Shown: positions 19,438-31,300 of the stretch, piece by piece
How the letters are laid out: each line of letters opens with the position of its first letter
Position numbering within the stretch: position 1 is the stretch's first letter
DNA from: Selaginella moellendorffii
Lineage: Eukaryota > Streptophyta > Lycopodiopsida > Selaginellales > Selaginellaceae
Direction of reading: 5' to 3'
Length of the DNA: 64,000 bases
Assembly (NCBI RefSeq): GCF_000143415.4
Contig: NW_003314268.1
Span: forward strand, 1,131,247 to 1,195,246
Position numbers and translations under genes: made by a program
Notes under the pieces: model-generated
Database searches by the model: none
What the model was told of the DNA's origin: nothing
Seen by the model: the letters and a program-made list of their open reading frames with translations, nothing else

Positions 19438-21999
19438 ATGAGACAGCCGCACGATTTGGTGGCGCTCTTGCGATCGTGCGGCTTCCATCGCGACCTGGCG
19501 CGCGGGAGGCGAATTCACGCACAGATCCTGTCGTGCGAGCACTGGCCCTCGAATTTCCTTGCGAATCACCTCGTCCTCATGTATGGCAGATGCAAGAGCG
19601 TCGAGGAGGCGTGCGAGGTCTTCAATGGCATCACCCAGCCGGATCTCTTCTCGTGTAACATCATGCTCGACACATTTGCCAAGAACGGGCAATTGTGTCA
19701 GGCAAAACACTTCTTTGATTTCATGCCCGCTCGAGATGCCATTTCGTGGAATGTGATAATCAAAATTTTTGCCTTAAGCGAGAATTTGCAATGCCTAGAC
19801 ACTGTGTGCGATCGGCTGCCTGCTTACGGCATAAACTCCTGGAACTCTATCATTGCAGCGTTTGCCCAGTTTGGAGAAATACTCCAGGCTAAGCTTTTCT
19901 ACGAGAAGATGAAACGTTGTACTGACGACACTATTGTGGCATCGACTGCTATAATAGTTGCGTACGGGAGGTCTAACCTGGCCCAAGAAGCTAAAGTTTT
20001 GTTTGATTCAATGCCGCAGAAAGATGTAATCTCATGGACTGCGCTCCTCGCTGCAAATGCCGGAAGAAGGGACCTTGTGGAACTTGCAAGAATGATCTTC
20101 GCGGCCATGCCGCAGTGGAACTTGGTCTGCTGCACGACTATGATCCAGATGCTGGCTCAGGACCGAAGCTTGGATCAAGCACGCGATATCTTTGATCGAT
20201 TGCCTGAAAGGAACATCGTCGCCTGGACTGCAATGATCCAAGCCTACCTTCAAAGCTGCCAGTTCCACCAAGCGAAGCTTCTCTTCGATCAAATCCCATT
20301 CCCTCCCGATTCCACGCTCTCCACCTTGCTGATCTCTTCCCTCCCGCGAGACGCTTCCATCGACGACACCATCGCTATCTTCAACCGCAGCTCCCCGCGC
20401 GATCCAAGAACCTGGGAGGCGATTCTCTCAGCCTTCTTGCAACTTAGTCTCGTCCAGGAAGCTAACAGCGTCTTCTGGATCATGCCACAGCACTCGACGA
20501 TCGCTTGCACGATCATTCTCCGAGCTCAAACCGATACCGCGAGCTCCAAGCTCATCTTCGATCAAATGGAGCACCGGGATGCCATCTCTTTCAACGCGAT
20601 GGTCCATTCCTTCTCTCAGCACCACGATCTGGAGGCCGCTTGCAAGATCTTTCATGCAATGCCCGCCTGGGAAGCCTGTTCTTGGACCACCATCCTCCAG
20701 TGCTATGCCCAGGCTGGGAATATCACCCAAGCACGCAGTGTTTTCGATGCCATGGCCGAGAGGAACGTTGTCTCCTACAACGGACTTCTCCAAGGATACG
20801 TTTCCAGTGACAATTTTGAGCTCGCCAAGAACACCTTCGAGAAAATGCCCGAGCACGACGTTGTGAGCTCCACGACGATGATCTCGGCGTATAGTCGGAG
20901 TCGAGGAACTCTCGATCAAGCTCGAGCTCTCTTCGATACTCTCCCGGCGAGGGACGCTGCCTGTTGGAACGCGATGGTGTTTGCCTATGCCCGAAATGGT
21001 TTTCTCGCCGAGGCAAGCCGGCTCTTCGCGAAAGTTGGCTCCGCCAACACCGTGCTGTGTAACGAGATGATGGCTGCGTATTCTCGGGCCGGGCTCGTCG
21101 AGAAATCTCTAGAGCTTTTCCACTGCATGCCTCGACGAGATCTTGTGTCGTGGAACTCGGCTCTCGGTGGCTGCTGCGAGAATGATCTGTTCGTCCAGGC
21201 GAGAAAAGTGTTTGACTTGATGCCTCAGAGAAGCGATGTGTCGCTCACGACGATGATTTCTGTGTGCTCCCGGGGCGGTAAACTGGAAGAAGCTGAGTAT
21301 ATATTCACGAGCATACCTACGAACCAGGAGAACGGCGTGGCCTCCACGGCCATGGTTGCAGCGTATGCTCAAAACGGAGAGTTGGAGCGAGCTAAGAAGC
21401 TATTTGAGACCATCTCGAGGCCGACCAGTGTTTCTTGGATCGTCATGATCGCTGCTTGCGCTCAGCACGGCCTGGTGACTGAAGTGATCGAGTTGTTCCA
21501 CAGTATGCCGGTGAGGGACTTCAAGTGTTGGAATGCCACCATTGCAGCGCTGTCTCAGAACGGCTGTAGCAAAAAAGCAGTCGAGTTGTATAAGTTGTTC
21601 CAGCTTGAAGGTCTGGAGCCGAGCGAGATCACTGTGCTGAGCGTGTTATCTGCCTGCAGCCGTGCTGGATTGCTGGCCGAAGGTCACGAGTGTTTCAAGT
21701 CAATACAAGCGGACGACCGGCTGAAAAAACTGATGTCACCGGAACATTACGCTTGCATGGTTGATCTTCTCTCTCGAACTGGAAACTTGTCCGAGGCCCG
21801 GGCTTTCATAGAAAGCATGCCTCTCGCTGCAAGTAGTTCTGTTTGGAATTCACTGCTGGGTGCTTGTGGAACTCAGAGTGAAAAGCTCCTGGGTATAACA
21901 GCTGCGCAACAAGCCATGGAACATCCGAACGCAAGATCCTGCTCGTCACCATACGCGGCACTCGCAAACGTCCACTGCATGGAACTAGATTTTTTATGA
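19438..21999 (+). CDS. PPR protein, PLS/S-motif type without DYW domain
   Basis: Single-exon gene of 853 residues, the intact reference copy of this locus. Pentatricopeptide repeat proteins bind organelle RNA and guide editing, splicing or stabilisation. From about residue 45 to 790 there are roughly two dozen tandem repeats of about 31 residues, mostly S-type, with signatures such as DVISWTALLAANAGRRDL, NIVAWTAMIQAYLQSCQF, NVVSYNGLLQGYVSSDNF and DVVSSTTMISAYSRSRG. The end (SSVWNSLLGACGTQSEK, then SSPYAALANVHCMELDFL) is the start of an E domain that stops early. No E+ or DYW deaminase follows, so if it edits RNA it would need a partner in trans. No clear transit peptide: the N terminus is MRQPHDLVALLRSCGF. 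Its stop lies 47 bp from the end of the convergent channel gene. Confidence 0.92.
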   Translation: MRQPHDLVALLRSCGFHRDLARGRRIHAQILSCEHWPSNFLANHLVLMYGRCKSVEEACEVFNGITQPDLFSCNIMLDTFAKNGQLCQAKHFFDFMPARDAISWNVIIKIFALSENLQCLDTVCDRLPAYGINSWNSIIAAFAQFGEILQAKLFYEKMKRCTDDTIVASTAIIVAYGRSNLAQEAKVLFDSMPQKDVISWTALLAANAGRRDLVELARMIFAAMPQWNLVCCTTMIQMLAQDRSLDQARDIFDRLPERNIVAWTAMIQAYLQSCQFHQAKLLFDQIPFPPDSTLSTLLISSLPRDASIDDTIAIFNRSSPRDPRTWEAILSAFLQLSLVQEANSVFWIMPQHSTIACTIILRAQTDTASSKLIFDQMEHRDAISFNAMVHSFSQHHDLEAACKIFHAMPAWEACSWTTILQCYAQAGNITQARSVFDAMAERNVVSYNGLLQGYVSSDNFELAKNTFEKMPEHDVVSSTTMISAYSRSRGTLDQARALFDTLPARDAACWNAMVFAYARNGFLAEASRLFAKVGSANTVLCNEMMAAYSRAGLVEKSLELFHCMPRRDLVSWNSALGGCCENDLFVQARKVFDLMPQRSDVSLTTMISVCSRGGKLEEAEYIFTSIPTNQENGVASTAMVAAYAQNGELERAKKLFETISRPTSVSWIVMIAACAQHGLVTEVIELFHSMPVRDFKCWNATIAALSQNGCSKKAVELYKLFQLEGLEPSEITVLSVLSACSRAGLLAEGHECFKSIQADDRLKKLMSPEHYACMVDLLSRTGNLSEARAFIESMPLAASSSVWNSLLGACGTQSEKLLGITAAQQAMEHPNARSCSSPYAALANVHCMELDFL

Positions 22000-22045
22000 G
22001 CCGAGCAAGAGAGTAAAAGTGACAAGGGATCACCTTATGGTTTCG

Positions 22046-25000
22046 TTATTCCTCCTCTGCGACCGCCACCATAACATCTTCTATCGACCACGTTCGACGC
22101 TCAGCTTTGTTTGGTGGATTTATGATGGCACGCTCAGCTGCAGCAGGCCGGTAACCGATGATAATCTCGTGTCTTTGCCTTGCACGGATCATCACCTCGT
22201 AAAAATTCAGCTCCTCTTGGTCATACAAGTAGAGTGCTGCAGTTCGTATGTATAATTCATTGCCCTGTAAAAACAAAACAAAGATTCAGAAAGGAAAACA
22301 AAAAACGAAAAAGAACTCACCTCTTCAGAGAAAAGCTCTTCGAGGACACGGTTGATTTGTTTATCTTCAGCCACCATTGCTAATGCCATACTCACTAGCT
22401 CATTAGAAAGCACGTAATCGCCTATCTTAGAGACTGAGACCAGATGCCTTGTTCTAGAGTCAAGGATCTCGCTAATAATGATTGACTTGTTAGAAGCTTG
22501 CTCCATTTCTCGTATCCAAGACGTGTGACTCGAGCCTGCTTGCCGAATTTGTACAGTTTTTGTTTCTTTGTAAGGCAGCCGTTTGGACTGAAAAACAAAG
22601 TTAAGGAATTTTGTATCGCAAAGTAGGATCTGAACGTACCTGAATATCTCGAATCAATAGCAGCGTAGCTAAGGAGCGCGAATCTGCTTTGACAACGGAC
22701 TCTTCCAGAGCCTCGTCTGCCAGGATCAAAATCTATCCGTACAATAGACAGTGAAAACTTTTTTAAAAAATTATCTAGCAATCTGTCCATACCGAATCAA
22801 ACGTTTCCAAAGGAAGACTTTCAAGGTGACGACGAATGACCGCATTTCCCTCACGGTGTACGAGCTTGATATTAAACAAGGACTGCGGATCAAGTCCACC
22901 ATCCAACAGTTTCGTCTCCCTCTCATGCTCGGGGACTTCGCTAAACATCCATAACTCGGAACCTTGGGCAAGGAAAGCTTCCAGTACCTGCAAAAAGAAA
23001 CAAACAAACTTGGTAAGACACTCATCTTTAAAGCACTAGAAAGCATTCAGAGAGAAAAGTAGTGGGAAGTGGGAGGAATATCGGTGTCTGCTTCAGCTGC
23101 GCTCATGGGACCTCCACGAGTAACCTTACCATTATCATGTCATCCATGTCTCGTCTCCAACCACAAAACAAAACCTTCTCAGGATACTTTCGGTGTGACA
23201 TGACTTTCGGCAGAGGTCCCGCTCGCACCTGCAGCCGGGGGAGGGGAAAGGGTGAGCACAGCAGAGATCTTGCCATCTTACCATAATCATATCCTCAACA
23301 TCACGGCGCCAACCACAGAGAAGTATCTTCTTTGGGACCTTTGGCTTTCGACAAACGTCTAGTTCAGGTGAAACATTTTCAACCTGGTCACATGAGACGT
23401 TCTATTTTCAGTCCGCTGCTATGCTTTCTCTCCCCCCAAACTTACCTTTTTTTCTTCCTAGACTATAAGCTTCCTATGACTACTTTGCTAGTAAACTTGA
23501 AAAGCAAAAGATACAGTTCGTACCTTTGGCACAGGAGCTGGTGCGTAAGTGTCGTCGTCTTCTGCAATTACCAGAAGCTCGTCCCCTTCAAGTAGTATGT
23601 AATCGTCTTCCGGGTTGAGAAGAATGCGGCCATTGGAGGCTGCTTTCACTCCACAAGGTACAGCATCCGGGAAGCTGATCAAAACGTCTTTGAAGTTCAG
23701 GCCATCCAGCTGAGGCCACCTTTTGATGTAGAACTCGGCGTTGTCAAACCCGAGTATGTCCTCCCAGATCTGCGAAAGCAAGAAGACTTTTAAGACAAAG
23801 GATGGTTCATGTCGAACCTGAGCAAGTCCCGGTTGTCTTGCACATTGGATCATAAGGCGGCCAATCACGTCATGTGCTACTACTGTCTCTACCATTTCTC
23901 CACCGACGAGCTTCACCAGTGGTTCGTTGTCAATGTCGCTTAGCTCTACTACAACATGTCCCTTGAGCCCTTCCTTGACTCCGGCAAGGCTTAGCACCAC
24001 ACGTAATGCTCGCGCGTCACTCTACAACATTAAAACCATTAGGACGAGGACAGTTGTTTGCAAGGTTTTACCTGATCCGCATTCTCGACTTCTGCAAGAA
24101 CTATAATTGAACGCGCTTTAGAAACTGAAACCTGGTTTCACAAGTTAAGGTGTCATGTAAGAAATAAGTCTCTGGTACCTTCTTGAGGTCGGCCATAATG
24201 AGAGGACTACCACTTCTGCATATTACTGAAGTTCCCATGAAATCAAACTCCAACTTTGCTATGTCAATCTCCATTTGCTCCTTATCTCGCTCTGCCAGTA
24301 CAACGACAATGCTGCCACCTAAACTCTGATTTGCAATTGCTAATTGTTTCAAGAGCGATCCCTGAAAGCATGTATTAGTCTGGAGCCGAAAACTAGAGAA
24401 GCAAGATCCATGCTCACCAATTTATCACTCCATCCAAGAACCAGTGTATGGTTACTCTCTATAACTTCGCTTTTGCCTTTCTTGAGCGAGTCCACCTTCT
24501 CTGAAATGGCGTCCGAAACGAGTCCCAACATGAGAGCAAAAATAAGAAGTCCTCCCAAGCTGATGCAGACCGAAACAAATCTCGGACCAAAACCGATGTT
24601 GTCTGCGTGATTTCCAGAGTCTGCAACATAAGTCCACGCCCTCCAAAAGGCATCCCAAATGCTATCCTGGCTAACAGCATACAGTGCTAATCCCCCTACG
24701 ACTATAAGCACTAGAGTTGCCAGCAACAGTGCTAGCGGCTTCACGTAAGAAAAAGAAGAAAAAACGACGTCTACCCTGTAAGCTAACCTCGTACTCCATG
24801 GGACCTCTTCTTCGTTGCTTCTGTCACTCAACCCAAGCTTAGGAATCTGATCGAGGAACTTATGCAGGAGAAACGGCATGACCAGGAAAAAACTGGAAAG
24901 GAGCAAGGCATAGTTTCTAATTCCTCTCGTACGCAACACTTCTACCTCAGTTTCTACTTCCCGGATAATCTGCGGATCGATTGTTTCAACCTCTCTGCAA

Positions 25001-25715
25001 AACTTGACTCGTACGCTGCATTCTGTCAGCTCTTTCCTGGTTTTAGCCACCTCTTGCTGCAAAAACAAACAGAAAAGGTCAATCGATGGCTCGATGAAAG
25101 TTGTTATACCTCCAGATGAACTGCCTGGTCCCGCATAGCCAAGGCATACAAAAGAACAACTGAGCATGCGATGGATAGCTGGAAACGAGAAACACGTAAA
25201 CCAGAAAATCTTTCTCGAAGAAAAGCCTTGAAGCTTACCAATATAAACGTCGTAGGCCATAGGTAGGATCTCTTTGTTTCCAAACTCACGGCCGGCACTG
25301 TTGCATGCTTCGGAATGTTGATCCTTGTAGCAAGATCACTCGAAAAATTGTGTACTCCCTCAGGACATAGACCACGAAGTTCTTCCGCTGAAAGGACCGG
25401 CTTCTCAAGCTCGGGGTCGTCTTTGTGAAGTAGATCCGCATTCCAGGAAACCACTGTTTTTCCAGACTCTTTTGCTGCTTCCCCCTTCTTCGAAACCTTT
25501 CCAGGCCTGGTAGTGACTGCATCAGGGGAGGAGCTCGTTGCTGTAGAGGCGTTGAACCGTCTGATAGCGGGTAACAGTGGACCTGGAATTCTGCCGGCAT
25601 TAGTCGGAGAGATCGAGCGAGACCGTCGTAGAGGCCGTCTCACTGTCGAAGATCTTAGCAAGCTCGGTGCTGAGTTTGGCGGGCCAAGCTGAGCTAGATC
25701 GTCTTTCCCACGCAT
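22046..25715 (-). CDS. CASTOR/POLLUX (DMI1)-type nuclear-envelope ion channel
   Basis: Cation channel of the CASTOR/POLLUX/DMI1 family, needed in other plants for nuclear calcium oscillations in symbiosis. It is read from about a dozen exons, from MRGKDDLAQLGPP (25715) to the stop at 22046. In order: a Ser/Arg-rich N terminus; several membrane segments (LSIACSVVLLYALAMRDQ, YALLLSSFFLVMPFLL, PLALLLATLVLIVVGGLAL); the pore with filter-type ADSGNHA; SEVIESNHTLVLGWSDKL; then RCK/TrkA-N-like regulatory domains (GHVVVELSDIDNEPLVKLV, WEDILGFDNAEFYIKRWP, ELLVIAEDDDTYAP, LESLPLETFDS, VSMALAMVAEDKQINRVLEE) and the end WSIEDVMVAVAEEE. Many blocks look closer to CASTOR than to POLLUX, but I do not claim the subtype. 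Upstream is a decayed duplicate of a small gene (25800-26270). Confidence 0.9.
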
Positions 25716-25799
25716 CCTTCTAAAAAGAAAGCGCACAAAGTACATGTCTTAGCTTCGAGCTAACAGAGGAAGGAAAGCATTTGTACCTTTCTCATTCGA

Positions 25800-26275
25800 G
25801 GACGCCATTGAGCAACATTGTCAGAGCTTTAGAACTGGAAACCAAGAGTTTTGAGGAAAGAAAACAAAATTAGAGAAAACGCTCATACCATTTTTATTCG
25901 AGAAACCATATGATCTTCTCGTCAGTGGCGAGAATGCTTGGAGCTCAAAACGGGGACTCCAAATCTGAGGCACTTGAATACCCTGTGAACAAACAGTGCC
26001 AGTGCCGAATAAACTTCTCGATACTGTAGAGCACGAGAAATCATGTCGCATATGCGCTTCCAGAGTTTTTAAATTCATCCTCCTGTTTCGATCGATTCCG
26101 TCACCTTCATACGAAAACACAAAATCATACCTCGATGGAAGAAACATACTAAAGAATCTAGGCAAGAAGAACTCGTCCAGAAAATCAACCAGGAACAACT
26201 TTCACTCGATCAGCCTCAGCTTCGATCGCGGCCGCTTTGCGATCAATCTAACCCAGGATCCGATGGCCCTTCTCT
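25800..26275 (-). pseudogene. Decayed duplicate of the small gene at 31.8-32.0 kb
   Basis: This stretch upstream of the channel gene repeats the small gene and its 3' flank (31320-32030). Shared text includes CATTTTTATTC, CTCGTCAGTGGC, CGATCGATTCC and TTTCACTCGATC. Only a short piece of the coding part survives on the minus strand, about 26195-26240 (KAAAIEAEADRVK against TREAAIEAEVDRVK). The rest of the coding exon is deleted. It may now serve as the promoter/5' UTR of the channel gene. Confidence 0.6.
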
Positions 26276-27430
26276 CCACACTTGTGGCAACTGTTATGCG
26301 GCTTAGTGAGTTAAGGTTTCTTGCCATTGCCTCGTTTGCCCTCCACACAAGACTTCAAGCGAAACAACATCACTAATCTTCTCTTCGGATGGACTCCTCT
26401 CACACTTCTTAATCGTATGCGTCTGGACCTAGGCTCCTTTTTTCTAGGCTCGTTTTCTTGGAAGATTGCACATTCCATTTGTCCCACAATTATTTGTCCA
26501 TCAAATAGTCTTTCTAAACCTCCTTGTGAAGTTGTTTGGCAAATGACTCAGCACCTCGTGCTACTTGAACTCACAACCTGAATGCCTAGGTGAAATAGCA
26601 GTGAAGGAGGACAATCCACCTTCCGAAGCTTGGGTTTGATCCCCTCTTTGCATGGTGGGGATGGTGAAAGATAAATTCATCCAACTGAGTTACTGTAAAG
26701 TTCATGAAATTGTGCTAGAGTTATCAATAGCCATTTAAGTGAAGTCATCCAAGTTTATTAAATTAATTAACACTTACATTTATTTCTAATCATTTTGTTT
26801 TATTTTGAGTTGGATAAAGTTTTGCAAAACGTTGTAAACTTTAAATGGCTTAACTTAAATTTAAAAATATATATTTTAAATATATTTTATTTGTGCAAAT
26901 TTGTCTTTCTTTTTTCACAATTATTAATTTTACTCATCATTAAGATATTCACTACACTTATTTTCAAACAATAAATGTAATAAATATCTTAAAATTCCCT
27001 TAAATAAATACTTAAAATTTAAATAGAAATAAATATGATAATGATAAAAGTTTAAGACATTAGCTATAATATTTAAAAAATAATTATTAAATTAATAAAG
27101 AAACCCCCACCTAAATATTATGTTTATTTTTATCAAGAATAAAGGAAAAATAAATCATAGTAATTCAAATTCAATCGATTGTTCTCATCCTTCATAGGAA
27201 ACATAATACACTGAATTAATTCTAATCTAAATTCTGATTTAGTTCCCTCTAGAGCTCGTTATTTTAGCTAAAGTTTTAGGAATAAAAGTGGGCAATTTTA
27301 TGTGATTACACTATATATATGTAATAAAAAAAAATTTATGATAAATATTATATGGATATGTTAATTTATTATTATATATATATGTATGTATGTATATATA
27401 TATATATGTATATATATATATGTATGTATG
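26275..27430. other. AT-rich intergenic region
   Basis: Apart from the SINE-like boxes, the sequence is increasingly AT-rich. It ends in a (TA/TATG)n tract at about 27365-27440 containing runs of TATATATATG and TATGTATGTA. No gene seen. Confidence 0.5.
26630..26695 (-). other. Possible tRNA-derived (SINE-like) Pol III boxes
   Basis: The minus strand has TAACTCAGTTGG, close to a tRNA A box, and about 36 bases on GGGGATCAAACCC, a degenerate B box. The spacing fits a tRNA-like promoter, but no cloverleaf acceptor stem is apparent. It may be a decayed tRNA pseudogene or SINE head. Confidence 0.25.
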
Positions 27431-27440
27431 TATATATATA
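27365..27440. repeat. (TA)n/(TATG)n microsatellite
   Basis: Low-complexity run of TATATA and GTATGTATG steps, directly at the left edge of the LTR-like repeat that starts near 27440. Elements often insert into or beside such tracts. Confidence 0.85.
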
Positions 27441-29810
27441 AAACCCTACCTAAATAATACATTAGTTATAGTACTAAAGCATATAGACTGTTTATTTGAG
27501 ATTGAATTCGGCCATCCATTCTTGTATATAAATAGGGGTCTAAACCCCACTCAAGCATTCACATTGGTGGAGATGAAGGGCATTGTAATTTGTCTTTGAA
27601 GGGCAAAACTTGTTAATAATGCTTTGCTTTAGTGTTTTGGATTGTGCTTTTTGTTCTTATTTCTTCATTTTCTTTTAGATCTAGATTTATATTAATTTTT
27701 TGCAAGATTTAGAATTTTAACTATTGTTATGTTTAGATTTACTTTTTCTTTGCATTCTCTTCCCTGTTATGCCACATTATTATTGATCAAGTAATATATC
27801 ACTTTAGGCTATAAATGCTACTCCATTGAATTAAACTTTTAATGTTGCAAGGTGTGATAATGTTAGTCCTGGTGTGTTGCCATCTCCAACTTTTATAGGA
27901 TATGATTATATGGCTTATTTTGTTCTTGGTGTTTTGCCATCTTTCCTTAATGTGGAATATGATTGTGACATCATTGACAAGCTATAAATGATGCAATCTA
28001 GTTTTTAGAGAATGTTCAAAAATCAAGTTTATAGGAAGACAATATGTATAAGCTTGAATAGATTCCAAATCATTTTGACGAGGTTCATTATTATAGAAGT
28101 AATTTCGGAGATGAAATGGAAATTTCATGGGGTAGATATCAATCTTTCAATTTGGCATTTAATTTTTTTTCTTTACTTTCTACTCTTTTTTAACATTTTT
28201 TTATTTTTTGGCCTAAACCATATTTCTATCATATTTCTAATATTTCTTCTTCATTTGCAATGTTTTCTTCTCCTAGCATGTCAATCATTTATGACTCTTA
28301 TAATTCTCATTCTCAATATTAAGTTGAGTGTATTTTGTCCTTCTCATACTAATTTGAATGTTGAGTATATACATGAAGTTAAGAAAATTGTTTTTGTTTT
28401 ATTAGTAAAGTCTTTGATCAATTTTAGTATTGAGTATTCCCCTATTCCAAGGGTTAAGTCACTTTAGCTATAATTTTGGGTTGAGTATGAATCCTTATTT
28501 ATGAGTGCTATTGAGAGCCTTTACTTTACCGTTGTTGTTAAAGAATTTATGTATTCTTTTGAACATATGGACATTGTTATTGATTTTTTTGTCTCAAATA
28601 TTGAGTTGTGTGTTGAGGAAGTTGAATGGTGTGAATCTTTTGCTTATAATGTGGTGGTTGAATTATTTTATGATAGGAAGTCCTTTATTTTCCAAGTTTT
28701 GAGCACATGTCTTTCTTTTAATTTCCATATATCTGTATTGTTAATTGCTGTAAATTTCTCTTTTGATGCATTTTTATTCACCTTTTTTTCTTCTATAATT
28801 GTTTTTCCTCAAATTTTCTTATTTTCCCCTTTATGCCCCGACACTTCAAACATTTTTTTCTTCAGAGGAGGGGGTAGAGGGGACAGATGGGAGTTTGGCC
28901 CCAACAATAGAGTGAGGATGAGTGAATATAATAGTGGAGTGAAGATGAACAATATTGATTATGGAGTGAGGATGAATATAGTGAGTTCAAATGAAACATT
29001 CAGCCATGATATAGTGAGTTAAACAAATACAATAATAAAGTGAAGCCAAACATAAATGGTGGAGTGAGGACGAGCATAACAAATTTAAATAAAGCTAGTG
29101 CTTTAGACCTTTTTTCCTTTAAAAAAGAGATAAAAAGGATAACAAAGTGAATCCAACTTCCCATGTGCAGTGTCAGACAAGGATAATGGTAGTGAGTTTA
29201 AGTTAATACAAGTCATGAATGTTGACCAAAGTGAAGACATAAAGGTGGGTTTTGTTTATAGTCATGAGTTTAAATTAATAGTGGTCTTGGAAAATCGTCA
29301 ACAAATAAACTTACAGACAAGATATATTATTTGTTGCAATAATATTTATGGACTATAATGGCTTTTAAAAAAAAAAATTTTGGTTCAAAACTATGACTTC
29401 AATATTAGTTTGAGCATTTAACAGTTACATATGGAATTGCAATTGATTCATCAAGATTTTATAAATGCTTTTGCCATGGCTCTGGGTTTTATTTCACTTA
29501 TAGTTGTTCACAACTTTGTTAGTGATTTTGTGGGAGCTTCGGATTTTTATGGTAGTTTGTAATCATCTAGCAGAAGCTCTAAATATTCCACCTAATTTAT
29601 TTTTATCATTTTTTCATCTTCCGAAGGGGTAGATAGTGTAAGGTTTGTAAATACATATATTACTCTGCCTAGGTAATACATTAATTATAATACTAAAGCA
29701 TATGGATTGTCCATTTATGACTGAATATAGTCCATCCATTATTGTGATTTAAACCTCAATTAATATATTTATTCCTATATCTTGGAGCATTCACAACATG
29801 TTAAGTAAAA
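27440..29810. mobile_element. Decayed LTR-retrotransposon-like element
   Basis: Two direct repeats bound this segment. The left (about 27446-27565) and right (about 29665-29800) copies share CCTA..TAATACATTA, TATA.TACTAAAGCATAT and later CAT.CATTCTTG/TTATTGT and GCATTCACA. The left copy has a TATA-type promoter (GTATATAAATAGGGG, near 27521) and the right copy is preceded by a purine-rich AAGGGGTAGATAGTG, like a polypurine tract. The interior (27850-29630) holds only broken AT-rich ORFs with no recognisable gag or pol, so it would be a non-autonomous or very old element. Identity between the repeats is moderate. Confidence 0.5.
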
Positions 29811-31300
29811 TATAAAAGATAAAAATGATTGATAATTTTAGTTATAGAAGTTTGGAAGGTAATTGTTTAAAAATTTAAAACTATGCTACTCAACTTTGAT
29901 TGTTTATATAAGAAAAAACTAAAAGGTTGATTATGATTTAAAATAACTTTTGATATTGTAACTTTAAAAGTAAATTCATTTTATTTGTATATCAACTTAG
30001 AACATAACCTATTCAACCATTTTAAAACCTTTGATTTACCTAGCAAGTTTGTATTATATTTTTTTATATTCAAACTTTACATAAATATTAATAAAATTTT
30101 TAAAAATTATTTATGTGTCTAAAGTTTTATTTAAATTTCATTTTATGTGCAATTTTTAATGTTAGCAAAATTCACACTTAAAGATTTTTAGGTTAATAAA
30201 TTTAATAACAGAAAAATTAAAATCATAATGTATCTCTACTAAATCTTTAAAAAAATGTTTTTTGTATATTCATATTGTTTTTGAGTTTTTCATGATTGAA
30301 ATATAAAATCTAAAATGTGACTATTCTTTGTTGCACTAAACTACTAAAAATAGTAATTTTATGCTATAAATAAAGTATAAGGTTAATTACACAATATATT
30401 TATATCCATTTAAATATATATTAAAGTATGTGTATTTAGTTTACAAATATTTTCATAAATATAGATATATTTTAGGTCATATTAAGTGAATCTTTAATAT
30501 ACAATAATGGTGAAAACATTTATTTACTAGTAAAAAAATAATTTGAATGTGTCTATAGTCAAAAATATTTTATTAATAAAGTTTTAAAATAATTATTTTA
30601 TAAAAAATAAAATTAATAAATTTTAGTACAATTTCTGTGAGAAGTTTTAATGTATGATATTGTGATTATAACCCTCTTTTAAAATTTACTATTGTAAAAT
30701 TAATCCTAAATAATTAATTTTAGAGCTGAAATATTTTAGTTTATTTGTTTTAAAAATAAATATTTTTAATAATAATCTTTTATTTTTGCAAGTATTTTGA
30801 AGTTAAAAGCAAAACTCTTGCAAAATATGTCAATCGACACTATTGGCTTAATAGGAAGGAAACCTCTCATCAATATCAATTTAATTAAATGAAAATTTTA
30901 AATATGGTAAATAAAAATTTTATTAATTTTTTAAATTTATATTTTAAATTAAATTATTCGGATGGGAATTTGAGCAAAAACTTAAATTCCCTTCTTGGTA
31001 TTGGCAGGTGTTTATTCATAAATGTCTAGAATCGATTTTTTTAGAACTTTTATTATTATAAGTTAAATTTAATGCTGTAAAATCTAAGAATGATGATATA
31101 TTCATTTGTAATAAAATGGCAAAATGATATAGATTTGTTTATATTTCAACTTAGACTCACTTGTTAGCAAAAGTATATGATTTTAATGATTTGAGAAAAT
31201 CTCACTCACCTATATACTTTGGTTTGAGTCTGAGCTTATGTTATAAGAGATTTATTTATTTAATTATTCCACCTTAAATCCATAGTAAAATTGATCTAAA
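29810..31300. other. AT-rich intergenic region, nothing seen
   Basis: About 1.5 kb of very AT-rich DNA with no ORF of note, no tandem repeat and no RNA gene recognised. Confidence 0.6.

Noticed and set aside
28012-29022. ORFs of 151 and 173 codons in the AT-rich region
   Set aside because: They are biased to Phe/Leu/Ile, lie inside the decayed LTR-like element and have no recognisable domain.
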